Shown here: positions 1 to 11,907 of the stretch, one piece after another
Position numbering within the stretch: the stretch's first letter is position 1
Layout: every line of letters begins with the position of its first letter
NCBI RefSeq assembly: GCF_024763615.1
Contig: NC_077223.1
Span: 50,220,627-50,284,626 of the forward strand
DNA length: 64,000 nt
Direction: 5' to 3'
Origin: Phlebotomus papatasi
Taxonomy: Eukaryota > Arthropoda > Insecta > Diptera > Psychodidae
Notes under the pieces: model-generated
Databases searched by the model: none
What the model saw: the letters and a program-made list of their open reading frames with translations, nothing else
What the model was told of the DNA's origin: nothing
Position numbers and translations under genes: made by a program

Positions 1-1268
1 CATCACGACCATATCGCTCAAATGATATACAAGCTGCGTAACACGATTAATAAATTTTCGGAGCTTTGCAGAATTCATTTAAATGCAATACGAGCTCAAT
101 ATAATTGTTCCCTCAAAAATTTGTCAATTACCGACACAATTCAGTAGTTATGCCACAATAAAAGTAAATTTTGGTGGTTTACTTTCCATGAATTTTGAAA
201 GCATCGACATATCTCTGATATGCCGGTTCTGCTATAAATTCCAGAAACGTGACACTCCTCATAATATGAAAAGGGATGGCAAAACATTCCAGCATTGCAA
301 AATGCCCGAACGTGTGATTTAGATGCCACATCCTAAAATTAATTTTGCATTATTTATTATCTTTATATTAAAGTCTTTTAGAGATTGTTTTTATTTCGCG
401 AGTTTGATAGAATTGTGTTTATTTAACTTTTGAACTTTAAAACTATTACATATTAAGAATGATTCAAAGATGTTTCCGAGTTAGTATGAAATTCACTAAG
501 CTCATTTTCTCACTCATGAGTTAGAAAAAACCTAATTTTTGACGTATTTTCGGGGTATAGGGAGGGAACGTATAAATGAGAAGGGGAAAAAAGAGCTTCG
601 AATTTATGTCATTTTAGAAAGGTCATCGGAGACTGGAAGTCAATATCTCTTACCGTGTCAATTTTGGGTCACAATGGGCTTTGGGTGATTTGAGTATGAT
701 GGTTCGCTAGAGAATGTTTACTTGTTGGGGGGGGGGGGGGGGGGTCACGGAAGACCGCATGTCAATACCTCTTACCGTTCGGAAGCCAGGATAGTGAGAA
801 ATTGATAAAATTGGATTGTGAATAGTGCTAACGCGTTGAGTTTGACCAGTTAAAAATATGCTTTTAAAGTTGTTTTCCAAAAACCGTTTTTGGCACGAAA
901 AGTTTCTTTTCTGGCTTAGACAAGGCAGAAAAGGCGTGCTAGAGACTGAGCGGGCTGAATAAACATTTCAGTTATTTTGTATAGATTTTTGCTATCTTTT
1001 ATTTCGTTCCTTCTGTCACATTTTACATCGAGTGATAATATATTTGATAACATAATTTCTGGAGCGATTTTTTTTTGAATATATGAAAATGGATCATAGA
1101 TACTTGTTCAGAGAATTGGAATTGTTCAGAAAACACCCATAAATGTGTAAATTCTGGAAAGTTAGAAAAATTGTTGTCTTACAGTTCTTAATATGGATTT
1201 TCGGTTTTACTGGTTGATCCACTTTTATTTCGAGTTGCAGTAAAATATATACAAGTAACTATATAGAA
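1..1268. other. AT-rich non-coding stretch
   Basis: No gene recognised. The only structure seen is the G-run at 727-744 and the imperfect direct repeat around it. Short open frames here show no domain or splice context. Confidence 0.5.
621..779. repeat. Imperfect direct repeat flanking an 18-base G run
   Basis: Segments 621-659 and 743-779 resemble each other (shared words such as GTCAATA-CTCTTACCGT). Between them lies an uninterrupted run of 18 G at 727-744. The G run could fold as a G-quadruplex or be a length-variable microsatellite; its exact length is easily miscalled. Confidence 0.6.
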
Positions 1269-1497
1269 TTAATTTATCATTTTCAATCGCTTATCCATAT
1301 TGGGGTCTCGGGCCCATGACATCAAGTTAAACAGTCCACGTCTGTCGTCCTCCGCCACTTCAGGAAGATTTTTGAATTCGATCCCAAGGCGAGCCAAGGC
1401 AAGATCCTGAATTTGATTCAGCCACCTTGTCCTAGGTTTGCCCCGTGGCCGAGGTCTTGTCACAATGGCTTGCATAGCTTTTCTGGGGAATCTTATA
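1269..1497 (-). mobile_element. LINE fragment: C-terminal coding end
   Basis: The minus strand encodes the C-terminal tail of a non-LTR retrotransposon protein: a basic RPRGKPRTRWLNQIQ motif, then ARLGIEF, an acidic-basic DDRRG segment and WARDP before the stop. This type of tail (R-G-R-P-R-x-R-W ... A-x-D-R) follows the reverse transcriptase in many insect and vertebrate LINEs, for example RTE-like ones; the clade is inference. Related copies are at 36590-36960 (minus) and 42855-43084 (plus). The fragment is 5'-truncated, as usual for LINE insertions, and is not an active gene. Confidence 0.65.
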
Positions 1498-1499
1498 GA

Positions 1500-3196
1500 A
1501 CTAATTATGAGCAATTATAAAACAATTGATTAAGTTAATCACAGGTTACCCCTTGCGCTTGAGCTATGGATTCCTAGTCTCAAATAATTTTTAGCTTTCA
1601 GATGTTATTCACAGGGAATAACCCCATTAGCCAAAATCGGGTTTAGTTGACTGACTGTAATACGTAGGCTTATTATTCTCGTGCCAATTTTGTTGCTTGG
1701 ACTGAAGAAAAATCAATATAGTATTTCAATATTCCTATACTTACCAACCTCACCAATCACCAACTACATCCTCTATGTGGAGCAATGTATTTTCAGGTTA
1801 TCTGCACTTTCAACTAACTATTTCTTGATTTGGCTTTATTAAATGATAATTTCACAAAATTAGTGGTTTGCAATTAACATTAATTTTACTATGTTGCAAA
1901 AACATTGAGAAGGGGACAGTAAATTATAATGATCGTCAATTGGGAATCATCAACAAACATCTGGCTCCAAATAATTGTGTTGTTTGATGAGATTTGGATC
2001 TGTGTGGCGGGAATCCGGGAAATTGTATTCATTGCTCCACTTTGTGCTAATTTCCGTCGTGTAGTCATTGACGACAGATAATGGATTGTTTTGGGCCTTT
2101 TGGCGGGAAATATATGGAGTGGATGGACTGAGAGGTGGTGCGGCTTAAAATAGAGCCGAAAACACCCTCTGTTCATTTGGCGGCGGGGGTGGTCGGAAAT
2201 GCGTGCGGATTTACATTGACGCTGAATACCAGATTAATATTATCGCAAACTTCCATCGCATACAACATTTAGTTAATGGCAAAGAGTTTGAGACGGGGTT
2301 GGACATTTCGTGGGTGGTGGCACTGGCTTTTGTTCTATAGTCACGAATATTCTGTCACACCAGAAATTCCCATGCTTTTCTTTGCCGGCACAATAAAACT
2401 CACATTAGGCTAAGGACTCCCTCATCCTCTCGCAACATCGTTTTGGACACGGCAATCGCTGTTACCTCTAATTCAATTTTCCAACTCGCCACATGAACTA
2501 TTTTACAGTCTTGTTCCTCTGTCTCCAATTCAATTTATTTTGCTGAACAAACAACAATTTTACCATGCAAAATGTCTCTGGAATTTCACTCACTGCAGCT
2601 CAAGTGACACCTGACGGTTTCACGATTTCATTATTGCACAAAATGTCCTTCATGGATGTGTGAACCAACCAAATAGCGATGAAATTTGTGTTCTTTAGTT
2701 CTGTTTAAAATATATCACAGTTTTGATGAACCTGTGAGCCAGTAAACCATTGGATACCGAGCTCATAAACACATATGACATGTTGGTTGAGCCTGTTTGA
2801 TCCTGGAGTAGCCAGTTAATCAAACAGCTCGAGCAAGAATAGTTGAGATTATTACAAACAAATTAGGCGTAATGGTAATTTGAAATGATTTTGAAATCGA
2901 TTATGAGTTGATTTTTGATATAAACCCGAGGGATAAATAAGTAGAATTAAGTATGAACCGTGTTTGGCAGATGAGTTGACTGGCGCCGATTAGGCTTCAT
3001 GAACTGCTGATCGGCATCGATTTTTCAAATTACCCAAAGTAAAATCGTGATAGATCTATTTACCTCCTACAACGATGAGGGATTAAAGTTCAAGAATTGA
3101 CCAGCCTGAATTCCCGTTCTAATGAAAATTTTGAGTAAATCTTTCCTCATATATGAGCTCGAGTTAAATTTTTTTTATATGTAGAAAAAAAGTTTT
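1500..3196. other. Non-coding stretch, nothing identified
   Basis: No gene or element ends recognised. The part 1890-2700 is less AT-rich and less repetitive than its surroundings and could hold conserved regulatory DNA, but nothing in the sequence alone proves this. Confidence 0.4.
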
Positions 3197-3201
3197 CAAG
3201 G

Positions 3202-4456
3202 TGTTCAAGATGAACATGCACGTTCATACAAATAATTTTCAAATAAGGATTTTTTTAATCTTTAAGGGATAATAATGGGTTCTAATTCATATCGAACTAC
3301 TTTTGAATAGTTAAATCGCCAGGATATTCATCATAAGTCCTCACATCCTAAAAAGGATACGAATTATTCAACACAAAAGTTGGAAAGTTTTGGCTTCACC
3401 AAGACTTTACAAGGGTTTTCGTTGCCCCTACTTTTTAAGTCAATGACTTATCCTTAAAGGATTTAAGGACTACTACACTATTTTTAGATACTCTTACTAC
3501 TAGGAATGTCTTGTCATTTCAATTAGAGACGAATAGTTTAACTAATATACGGATTTTAGTTTTGGTTAAATCGAGTCATTTCACGAAGTATACAAAACAA
3601 GCCTCACTTTAACGGCAAATATTGAAAAAACTAGGATGCTAAACGATCCTAAACTTTTACCATACTATTTTCTATATCCTTAACTCTATCTGGTATCAAT
3701 TTGCTACCATTCTAACAAGTAGTTTCTATGATATTAGAGATTGAAAATTGTCAAATTCTTATTGAAAGTAGGTCATTATGCTTAGTGCTAATGACACCCG
3801 TTCATTCACTTCTTGATCAGCATTTTTTTGTCAGCAAAATAAAGAATGTGCAATTTTGCAATGACGCATTATGGGTTCACGGAGTTCACCTTAGTAATTA
3901 AGTGGGGTAAAAATGATTTTGTATAAATAGGGTTAATTTTTGTTAAATAAATCAGATTGCGATAGAGATTCCTGAGTTTCACTTCTAGCAGCACGAGAGT
4001 GCTTGTTCCAGAGAAATCGCATCTCCCTTTTGGCCCAAGACCAGCGGCATCCTATTGCCTAAGGATTACCAGCGGCCAATTGGCTCCCTACTGCCAGGAA
4101 ACAGCGGCTTCTCTTCAAGAAGCCTTAAGACCTAGGGCAGGCTTTGAGAATATTTCTGGAGGAATTTTTCCCTAGAGGCATTCATTTGCCGAACTGCAAG
4201 GTTGGAAATTTATTTCTAACCTTGGTTAAACTCTCTCGAGGCACCCCCGGGGGTAGCCTACACAAGGGGGCATTACTGCCTTAAGCCCGGTGGCTCGAAA
4301 GAGCCGTTACTAGAGGCCGTGAAAACAGCCGAGAGTCAGTTCAAATAGTGGAAGAATCCCCCAGGAAGTTCTCACCAGAGCAAGGGAATAATCTGACGAG
4401 ATTCGGATTATTCTCTTCCTCTAGCTTCGGCTTTTCAGCTGTTTGGAGCCGAATCA
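3202..4456 (+). repeat. 5' LTR of the BEL/Pao element
   Basis: The 1,255-bp repeat starts TGTTCAAGATGAACATG and ends GCCGAATCA. Inside, GTATAAATAG at 3921-3930 is a good TATA box and AATAAA at 3946-3951 a possible polyadenylation signal. The GC-richer second half (about 4000-4456), with several short inverted words, would form the R-U5 part. Confidence 0.9.
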
Positions 4457-4473
4457 TGGTCCTTCGAGCCGGA
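4457..4473 (+). other. Primer binding site, tRNA-Tyr
   Basis: TGGTCCTTCGAGCCGGA begins directly after the LTR with no gap. It is the complement of the conserved 3' end of metazoan tRNA-Tyr (…CCGGCTCGAAGGA plus CCA) over 17 bases. This fixes the LTR end and the direction of the element. Confidence 0.85.
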
Positions 4474-5834
4474 TAATCCTTACAAGATTATCCGGCGTCG
4501 TTGAGGTCCCAACCCAAGGTGTCTACGCAGAGGACGTTAATCACCAACCAGAGGACTGCTTATTCCCTGTGGACATACGACAAGCAGTTAGAAGGGAACC
4601 TCATCAGTGATCTATCAGCGACACTGACCATACCAACGAGAGTATCTTGGAAAGATATTCGACTCACCGTGACGTCAGTCTCCATAAGACGTCATTTCAC
4701 CAGCGATTGACATCAGTTTCATCGTTTCTCGTCTCATCAGCAGACAGCTAATTCTCCAAGAAGTAGTGCACGACTCCTTGGAAGGATTCCGGCGAAGGTG
4801 TCCTGGGACAGCTCATCCTTCATCCATTGTCTTCAGGAGGTTCGCAGACGACTTTTCTAAGTCATTCCATCACTGAGTCCAGTCTCACGTGATCAGCAGA
4901 TTTATTCCAATCTGTGTTGGGTGCCCTCTATTCTCGAGCGGTGTTCCCATTCAACGGCAAACCGGATCCATTGCCAAATCTTCAGCCTGCAGTATTTCTT
5001 TAAGGAAACATCGCAGGATCCATCATCGAGTCCTGTCTCCGGTGATTCAACGATATTCTATCGTTAGAGGACCTCATCAGAAGGTTCCAGACTACAGTTC
5101 TCATCGAATCAAGATTGAGAAAGGTCCAACGTCGTTTCAAGGTCCAGTCCAGACGACATCCATCCAGATCTTATTCAGAAGATCACTACCATAAGAACGT
5201 TCTCCACAATCCTCGAGGAGAAAAAACACTTCATCAGTTAATTGATCTCCGGTGAATTTACTCACCAGACTCCATCAATTTCTGGGAAATTTACGCCTTT
5301 CCAGAAAGAATCCAGCATCCGCCCAGATCCATTGGGAAAGCAATCACATTCGCTGATTGCCACAACGTATTGACTCACCACCTCGCTGCAACACTTAGAG
5401 AAGACAAGAGGGTGGAAGTCCAAGAATCAAAAAAGCGGCAAGAACACTCTATATCTGAGTGTTTCTTCATAAATTTGCCAATCCAGGCATTTTCCTTGTG
5501 GGACACCACACATTCTTCCGTATCTTCAAAATCCACTAGAGATACAGGATTATCACACACTCACTGCACCATCCACGCACTCACGAAATATATTCACGGA
5601 TATCACTATCACACGGAGAGGTTGCAAAGTCCAACACGTCACATTCCGCACTAATTTCACACAATTCATCTACAATTAAAAATCAAAAGTGCAAACGTTG
5701 GAAGATTGAAGCGGCAATCCACGACGCGCGAAGAAGGCACAGTGAGAATCAGATTACATTTGGGTAAATCACACGTCCAGTGTTGACACACACCAAAGCT
5801 TTCTTCAATAATTCCCTACAACTCTACTATCAGA
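4474..5834 (+). other. Long untranslated leader of the BEL/Pao element
   Basis: About 1.36 kb between the primer site and the gag start, with no convincing coding frame. Short open frames here have no recognisable domain. It would carry the packaging signal of the element RNA if the element is mobilised in trans. Confidence 0.6.
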
Positions 5835-6479
5835 ATGGCTCATTCAAATCCAACGGAAGAAGAAATTCCATCAACTGAGGAAGACATCAGACTGTTGTCT
5901 CATTGGTTAGTCCAGTTTCCCAAACTACCTGCCATTGAGATCAAGAAGTTTTCCGGCAACGAAGAAGATTGGCATTCTTTCTTTGAGCTCTTCAACACGG
6001 TCATTCACGGAAATCCAAGGCTCAAAGATGTAACAAAGCTCCAGTATTTGATGTCATATCTTGAAAAGGGACCACTATCCTTGATTGATCACCTGACACT
6101 CTCCAACGCCAATTATGCCAGTGCTATCAGCATCCTTAAAACCAGATATGAAAGCAAGAGGATTTTGGTCGCATCTTACGTCAAACCTTTAGTCAGGTAC
6201 AAGAAATTCAAAATCTACTCCGCTGAAGATGTTATTGGGCTACATGATCGCATCAACGTGTCTCTTACGGGACTTAAGAATCTTCAGTACGACATCAGTT
6301 CCTGGGATCCCTTAATCGTATCCATCGCCATGAACAAATTTGATTCTGAAACTGCTAAAGCTTTTGAGGAGACTTTGCCTGATACAACGACGGTTCCATC
6401 CTTGGAAGAACTTCAGAATTTCCTTACAAGAAGATACAGAATCCTGAAAGCCATAGGAAACAACTCCAAGAGCAACTAA
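5835..6479 (+). CDS. Truncated BEL/Pao gag (DUF1759-like)
   Basis: A 214-codon frame from ATG 5835 to TAA 6477. Residues about 32-180 have the pattern of the gag domain of BEL/Pao elements (DUF1759): LPAIEIKKFSG at 32-41, W46 and F49-F50 in the DWHSFFELF stretch, then KLQYLMSYL at 68-76 and LKTRYESKR at 101-109. In full-length BEL elements one long frame runs on through a zinc-knuckle nucleocapsid, protease (DUF1758), reverse transcriptase and integrase. Here the frame ends right after the gag domain, only 34 bp before the 3' LTR. The protein could still bind element RNA or assemble with relatives' gag, but this is inference. No frameshift is visible within the frame. Confidence 0.8.
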   Translation: MAHSNPTEEEIPSTEEDIRLLSHWLVQFPKLPAIEIKKFSGNEEDWHSFFELFNTVIHGNPRLKDVTKLQYLMSYLEKGPLSLIDHLTLSNANYASAISILKTRYESKRILVASYVKPLVRYKKFKIYSAEDVIGLHDRINVSLTGLKNLQYDISSWDPLIVSIAMNKFDSETAKAFEETLPDTTTVPSLEELQNFLTRRYRILKAIGNNSKSN

Positions 6480-6496
6480 GAGGATCCGTTATTCCA

Positions 6497-6513
6497 GGGC
6501 GCGGGCCCCAGTA
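6497..6513 (+). other. Polypurine-tract-like end, G/C-rich
   Basis: GGGCGCGGGCCCCAGTA lies immediately before the 3' LTR. A G/C-rich stretch ending in AGTA or AGAA before TGTT is typical of BEL/Pao elements and serves as the plus-strand primer region; this is from family knowledge recalled without a search. Confidence 0.6.
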
Positions 6514-7768
6514 TGTTCAAGATGAACATGCACGTTCATACAAATAATTTTCAAATAAGGATTTTTTTAATCTTTAAGGGATAATAATGGGTTCTAATTC
6601 ATATCGAACTACTTTTGAATAGTTAAATCGCCAGGATATTCATCATAAGTCCTCACATCCTAAAAAGGATACGAATTATTCAACACAAAAGTTGGAAAGT
6701 TTTGGCTTCACCAAGACTTTACAAGGGTTTTCGTTGCCCCTACTTTTTAAGTCAATGACTTATCCTTAAAGGATTTAAGGACTACTACACTATTTTTAGA
6801 TACTCTTACTACTAGGAATGTCTTGTCATTTCAATTAGAGACGAATAGTTTAACTAATATACGGATTTTAGTTTTGGTTAAATCGAGTCATTTCACGAAG
6901 TATACAAAACAAGCCTCACTTTAACGGCAAATATTGAAAAAACTAGGATGCTAAACGATCCTAAACTTTTACCATACTATTTTCTATATCCTTAACTCTA
7001 TCTGGTATCAATTTGCTACCATTCTAACAAGTAGTTTCTATGATATTAGAGATTGAAAATTGTCAAATTCTTATTGAAAGTAGGTCATTATGCTTAGTGC
7101 TAATGACACCCGTTCATTCACTTCTTGATCAGCATTTTTTTGTCAGCAAAATAAAGAATGTGCAATTTTGCAATGACGCATTATGGGTTCACGGAGTTCA
7201 CCTTAGTAATTAAGTGGGGTAAAAATGATTTTGTATAAATAGGGTTAATTTTTGTTAAATAAATCAGATTGCGATAGAGATTCCTGAGTTTCACTTCTAG
7301 CAGCACGAGAGTGCTTGTTCCAGAGAAATCGCATCTCCCTTTTGGCCCAAGACCAGCGGCATCCTATTGCCTAAGGATTACCAGCGGCCAATTGGCTCCC
7401 TACTGCCAGGAAACAGCGGCTTCTCTTCAAGAAGCCTTAAGACCTAGGGCAGGCTTTGAGAATATTTCTGGAGGAATTTTTCCCTAGAGGCATTCATTTG
7501 CCGAACTGCAAGGTTGGAAATTTATTTCTAACCTTGGTTAAACTCTCTCGAGGCACCCCCGGGGGTAGCCTACACAAGGGGGCATTACTGCCTTAAGCCC
7601 GGTGGCTCGAAAGAGCCGTTACTAGAGGCCGTGAAAACAGCCGAGAGTCAGTTCAAATAGTGGAAGAATCCCCCAGGAAGTTCTCACCAGAGCAAGGGAA
7701 TAATCTGACGAGATTCGGATTATTCTCTTCCTCTAGCTTCGGCTTTTCAGCTGTTTGGAGCCGAATCA
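6514..7768 (+). repeat. 3' LTR of the BEL/Pao element
   Basis: Same length as the 5' LTR (1,255 bp), and no difference was found when reading the two copies line by line. The TATA box recurs at 7233-7242 and AATAAA at 7258-7263. The match implies a recent insertion. Confidence 0.9.
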
Positions 7769-7818
7769 CAAGGAAATAAGCTGCTTTTTTAATCTGCGTG
7801 ACGTACGTAACCCCTTAA

Positions 7819-8058
7819 CTCTTTCCGGACCGCAGCATATGCTGCAAGCCAATTTCACAATTTTTAATCAAAAATATCTAAGCTCAGGAATTAATTGAGG
7901 TCCTACAAAAAAATATCTCACATTTGGACATCCTTATAGTATGTAATCATCCACGAGAATCGGATTTTTATCAGTTCTGAATAATTAAAAAAACATTGTT
8001 TTTCATAGAATATTCATATGCTTCTTTGGGTACTAGAGTCCCAAAAGAAGCGAAAGAG
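7819..8058. mobile_element. TTAA-flanked MITE, family 2, copy 1
   Basis: A 240-bp element between TTAA 7815-7818 and TTAA 8059-8062, with short inverted ends CTCTTTC / GAAAGAG. The body matches 62201-62438 almost throughout (CCGGACCGCAGCATATGCTG near the left end, GGGTACTAGAGTCCCAAAAG near the right), and a decayed copy lies around 37560-37745. TTAA duplication is the hallmark of the piggyBac superfamily; membership is inferred from that alone. It lies 46 bp from the BEL/Pao insertion. Confidence 0.75.
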
Positions 8059-8062
8059 TTAA

Positions 8063-10088
8063 CTTAAGTAGGAATGTATCCTCAATTGAATAAATATCCA
8101 GAAGAAGCGAGGTAATTGAAAATACCACCTAATAATACTAAAGTAACAAGTGAAATGAAATCAATCTTACTAAGTATGACAAAACATCTTAAATTGAGTA
8201 ATAAATATTTTTTTTCTATGAAGTAGTGCACTCGCCCGAGAAATTTAGAAATATCCAATTCAGTTGAATGTCAATCAATTTCTCGTGTTGCAGATGGAAA
8301 AATATTTTAGAGAATACTTTCTTATCTTTCATCCCCCAGCAATTGGCTGCATCGATTTTCTCCAAAGAGGGGAGATATTGTATCTAAGAAATTGTGTCGG
8401 ATAGTATTAGAATGAATGTCAGGGCTAAAGACATTTTCTCTTCATCACTTGCCAATTTCCAACTCAAATTAATCAACATGCGGAATTAATTGAGATGATG
8501 TTGATGGTAATTTGAATAATTTGAAGTGTTTCTGCCTCGCAGTTATTATTTCGCTCTGTTCCCTCTTTTCGTGGCTTTCTGTATGCTTCATTTGCATGCA
8601 CGCCCCAGGAAAAATCTCCTCGAGCGGTGAAAATTGCATTTTTGCAAAAAAAAAAAAAAAACATTGCCTGCCCCAACGATGTCGCTGTGGGCGGAAAATC
8701 TGACCATAAAATAGATCCACTTTGGCTTACATAGAATCCGCGGGAAAACAGGGGGAATGGGGAAAAGTATCATTCCACGGAATTTTAATTCAATTCAATG
8801 TGCAAATTGCGGCACTTTTCATGTGTTTTGAGGTATTGTAGTGTGATGCCTAAATTGCATTCAAAATTGTGTCCCATGCAGGAGCACAGATTCAGCTTTC
8901 ATCGAGCTTTTGATACGAGAAAGCTTTTACGAATAAATCATTTAAAATCTGTTTATTTTGTTCCTATAGCAGACCAGACCCAATTCATTTTCAACTTAGA
9001 ATTACACAATAAAATCATATCTTTAACTTTCTCATGGTTGAATAAATGTCCCGGAAATACTTGAAAGACACTGAAAAAAGTTGCCAGGAAGCTTGAAAAA
9101 AAACGTCCATGGATAGAAAGGAGAAAAAACGTCGTCGGAAGAAAAGGAATTGAATTATCTGATGCTTTTTCCATGTTTTTTGCTGACTTGAGCAGTTCCA
9201 CGTTGAAAAATTCAAAATGTAGCAACAGACCCTTTATAATGTTATACGATTTTGACTATAATATATATAAAAATTACATAAATATGACTCTTTAACAAAA
9301 TTCTCCCAATATTGCAAATTATTGTCATTGAAAATTTTTATTAAAGAGTCCTTTAACAACTCAAAGCTCAAAGTACTGTGTTAGTGCGTAATTAACATTT
9401 TTGAGTTGTTTGAAGAGTGGTGGTAAACAATTCCACTAATAACATGGTTTTTCAATTACACTTCCTAATTTTTATTAGACCTTTAAGTTTATAAACAATT
9501 TGGACTTTAATAGATGATATTTTCGCTATTGTACCTATAGCCCTTGTAGCTTATCGTACTGTGATTCTTTTTTGTGAAATGTTTTATGTTCAGACTTAAG
9601 GGTGGAATGTCAATTAGGAGGTCAAAAAAGGTCTATATATTTTTTTATCATTTTTATGTCTATAAACTATTTATGAATATACCATAAAAATTTCAAAAGC
9701 CAATTCGAGTTATTTCCGAAGATACAGACGAAAGTAAAGGAGCACCGCGCAGATTTGTAAGCATTCGAGCGAACATTCAAAATTTTGAAGCGCATTCTCC
9801 ACTTCTCGTTTTCACAATTTCTTCTAATTTGCGGGAAAGATAAAGAAAAACTTATTGACCGATCACAATGAATAAAGGCTTATTCTCTTCAGTATTAAAT
9901 TCTCCTGAACTAAAAGAATTTTTGAAAACTTACTTTTCTATTTTTCTAAGCATGTTAAAGTCTAAATTTTGCCGGAAAAATGATTTTTTTCAAAAACCTT
10001 GAAGAAAACTTCCGATTTCCCGATTTTACTATTTTCTTCGGTGTTTCTTAGTTTTCAGTCAGTCAGACTGACATAAGTTAGTTAGACA
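8063..10088. other. Non-coding stretch
   Basis: No gene or clear element. There is a 16-base A run near 8646-8661. The segment 8470-8710 is of mixed composition without repeat relatives in the window and might be regulatory; unproven. Confidence 0.4.
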
Positions 10089-10146
10089 TTCGGGATTTTG
10101 GATTTCGGGATTTTGGCCTTTTCGGGATTTTTTGGCCTTTTCGGGG
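10089..10146. repeat. Short minisatellite-like array
   Basis: Four degenerate units of the type TTTCGGGATTTTGG / CCTTTTCGGGATTTT. The unit is the same as in the larger array at 61746-61943, read on the other strand. Confidence 0.6.
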
Positions 10147-10152
10147 ATAAAA

Positions 10153-11905
10153 GGTTTAAGCCGACCCTTAGACAAATCTTAATCTTAATATCAACGGCTC
10201 AGAATATAAAACGAATATAAAACGAATGGCCAATTTTACAGCAAGCGATTTCAAGCTGAGATTTTACATACTGAGTGAGTATAGGATTTTTAGGATTTGA
10301 AATCCCTAACTTTGGGAATGGGAATAATTAACTTTCCGCTATAATATTCCACAGGGAAAGTACAGGGTGTCAAGGAGTACCCGTAAAGCGACTTATTCGA
10401 CTTATAATCTGACAAATCGATATGTAGCCTAATACAGCGAGAAAAAGATTACATAACTTTTTCAAAATTATATATTTTTCAAAGTTTCAAAAAATGGTTG
10501 AATGATCTTAAGACAATCGCGAGAAATTAACTCTTTCAAGGAACTAATATTCACTACCCTCTCTACAATACCGCTCTGAAAGAATAAGGCATTCTCTCAT
10601 ACAAGGAACGTTCTTTGGTGGAATCGGCACCGCTCCAAGAATTCTAAGAAGTAAATTCAAATACCAACAGCGGGTTATTAGGAACAAGCTAATGCTACCA
10701 ATTCAAGTAGCTCTATAAAACACTCCAAAAATTGCTTTTAGTGTCATAATTTTAAAACCCAGGAGGCTCGATGATAACTTTTCGATACTATCGAATCGAT
10801 AATATCGATAAATCTATATCTGCTATATTAAGACAAATTATCGACTTTTTACGCAGTCTCTTTTACGAGTATTGTAATACTTTTAGAATGTGACTTATGA
10901 AAATAATCTAATTTAGTAACAATAAGTGCAGCTATCGCTTAAACTTTTCAAAATTGGCAGTCGATATTATCGAAAAGAAGATATCGTCACCCCAGTTTTT
11001 CGAAAAAGTTGCATAGTTGCGAAAATTTTGGCTAATTTTTTTCAAATAGGGGGTGTTCAAAATGCAATTCGAAGAATAAGATCAACGTAATATTTTCGAG
11101 TAATTTAATTAAAACATATAGATACATAATTTGCAAATTATACTTTTTTAAATTCAATCATTTTGAAAAATGCGATCTTTTTGTTACAAATAAATCGAAG
11201 ACAACTCTACTCAAATATTGCAAGGAATAGTATTTTCGTGCGTAACATTTTTAGAAGGATTTAACATATCGGAAATTATCAATGTATATTTATTTGTTTT
11301 ATGTTCGTGTGTCAGGAAACATAAAGATTGCTATCTAAAATATTAGGCAAATAAACATTATTATGGAAAATAAAACAAACATTCAAAACCCTTTTAAAAG
11401 ACACTTCGGCGATATGACTCATAATTTTTTATTAGACTTTCTATTACATTTAAATATTTTTTTCTAAATTTTGTTTTTATTATAAAGATTGAGAATTTGA
11501 GGTGAAATACATAGTCTATTTCTGATATAAAAAAAAAACAATGTTTTATAATCGTTAGGGTAACTATTTAAAAAGTGGTTAGTTAGTCGAATGTCTCTTA
11601 TTCACAGCGAACAGACTGGGCTTTTCTACATGGTCATTGCTTTTTTACGCCTCTATTGCTTTTTTACACGTGAAAAAAAATAATCAAAAAATTGCGGCAC
11701 TAAACCAGTTTTTTCACTAATTTGATGTTTTTTACGCCTTATGAAACAATATTCTTTTTAAAAGAAAATGTAATATTAGTAAAATTTTCCCATTATAAGT
11801 ACTGATACTGAATAATTGATCGGTCAATTGCTTTTTGCTCTTGATGCGAAGTGTTGAGATTTCTTGATTCGAAGTGTCTGAAGCCCGTATTAAGGACTTA
11901 GTAAG
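10153..11905. other. Non-coding stretch with one weak inverted-repeat element
   Basis: Segment 10760-10995 has loosely matching inverted ends (GATGATAACTTTTCGATA against TATCGAAAAGAAGATATCG) and palindromic ATCGAT words inside. It could be an old MITE; no target duplication was found. Nothing else is recognised. Confidence 0.35.
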
Positions 11906-11907
11906 TA

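Larger units (their letters stand above)
3197..7773 (+). mobile_element. BEL/Pao-type LTR retrotransposon, non-autonomous, with target duplication
   Basis: This is a complete insertion: target duplication CAAGG (3197-3201 and 7769-7773), a 5' LTR 3202-4456, an internal region 4457-6513 and a 3' LTR 6514-7768. Both LTRs are 1,255 bp, start TG and end CA. The internal region is only 2,057 bp: a tRNA-Tyr primer site, a 1.4-kb leader, a short gag reading frame and a G/C-rich polypurine-like end. Protease, reverse transcriptase, RNase H and integrase are absent, so any movement would need proteins from a full-length relative. The BEL/Pao assignment rests on the gag domain, the 5-bp duplication and the G/C-rich 3' end. 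Its base composition is clearly less AT-rich than the flanks. Confidence 0.9.

Noticed and set aside
4501..5654. Short frames in the BEL/Pao leader
   Set aside because: No gag or other domain, several lack an ATG, and the real gag starts at 5835.
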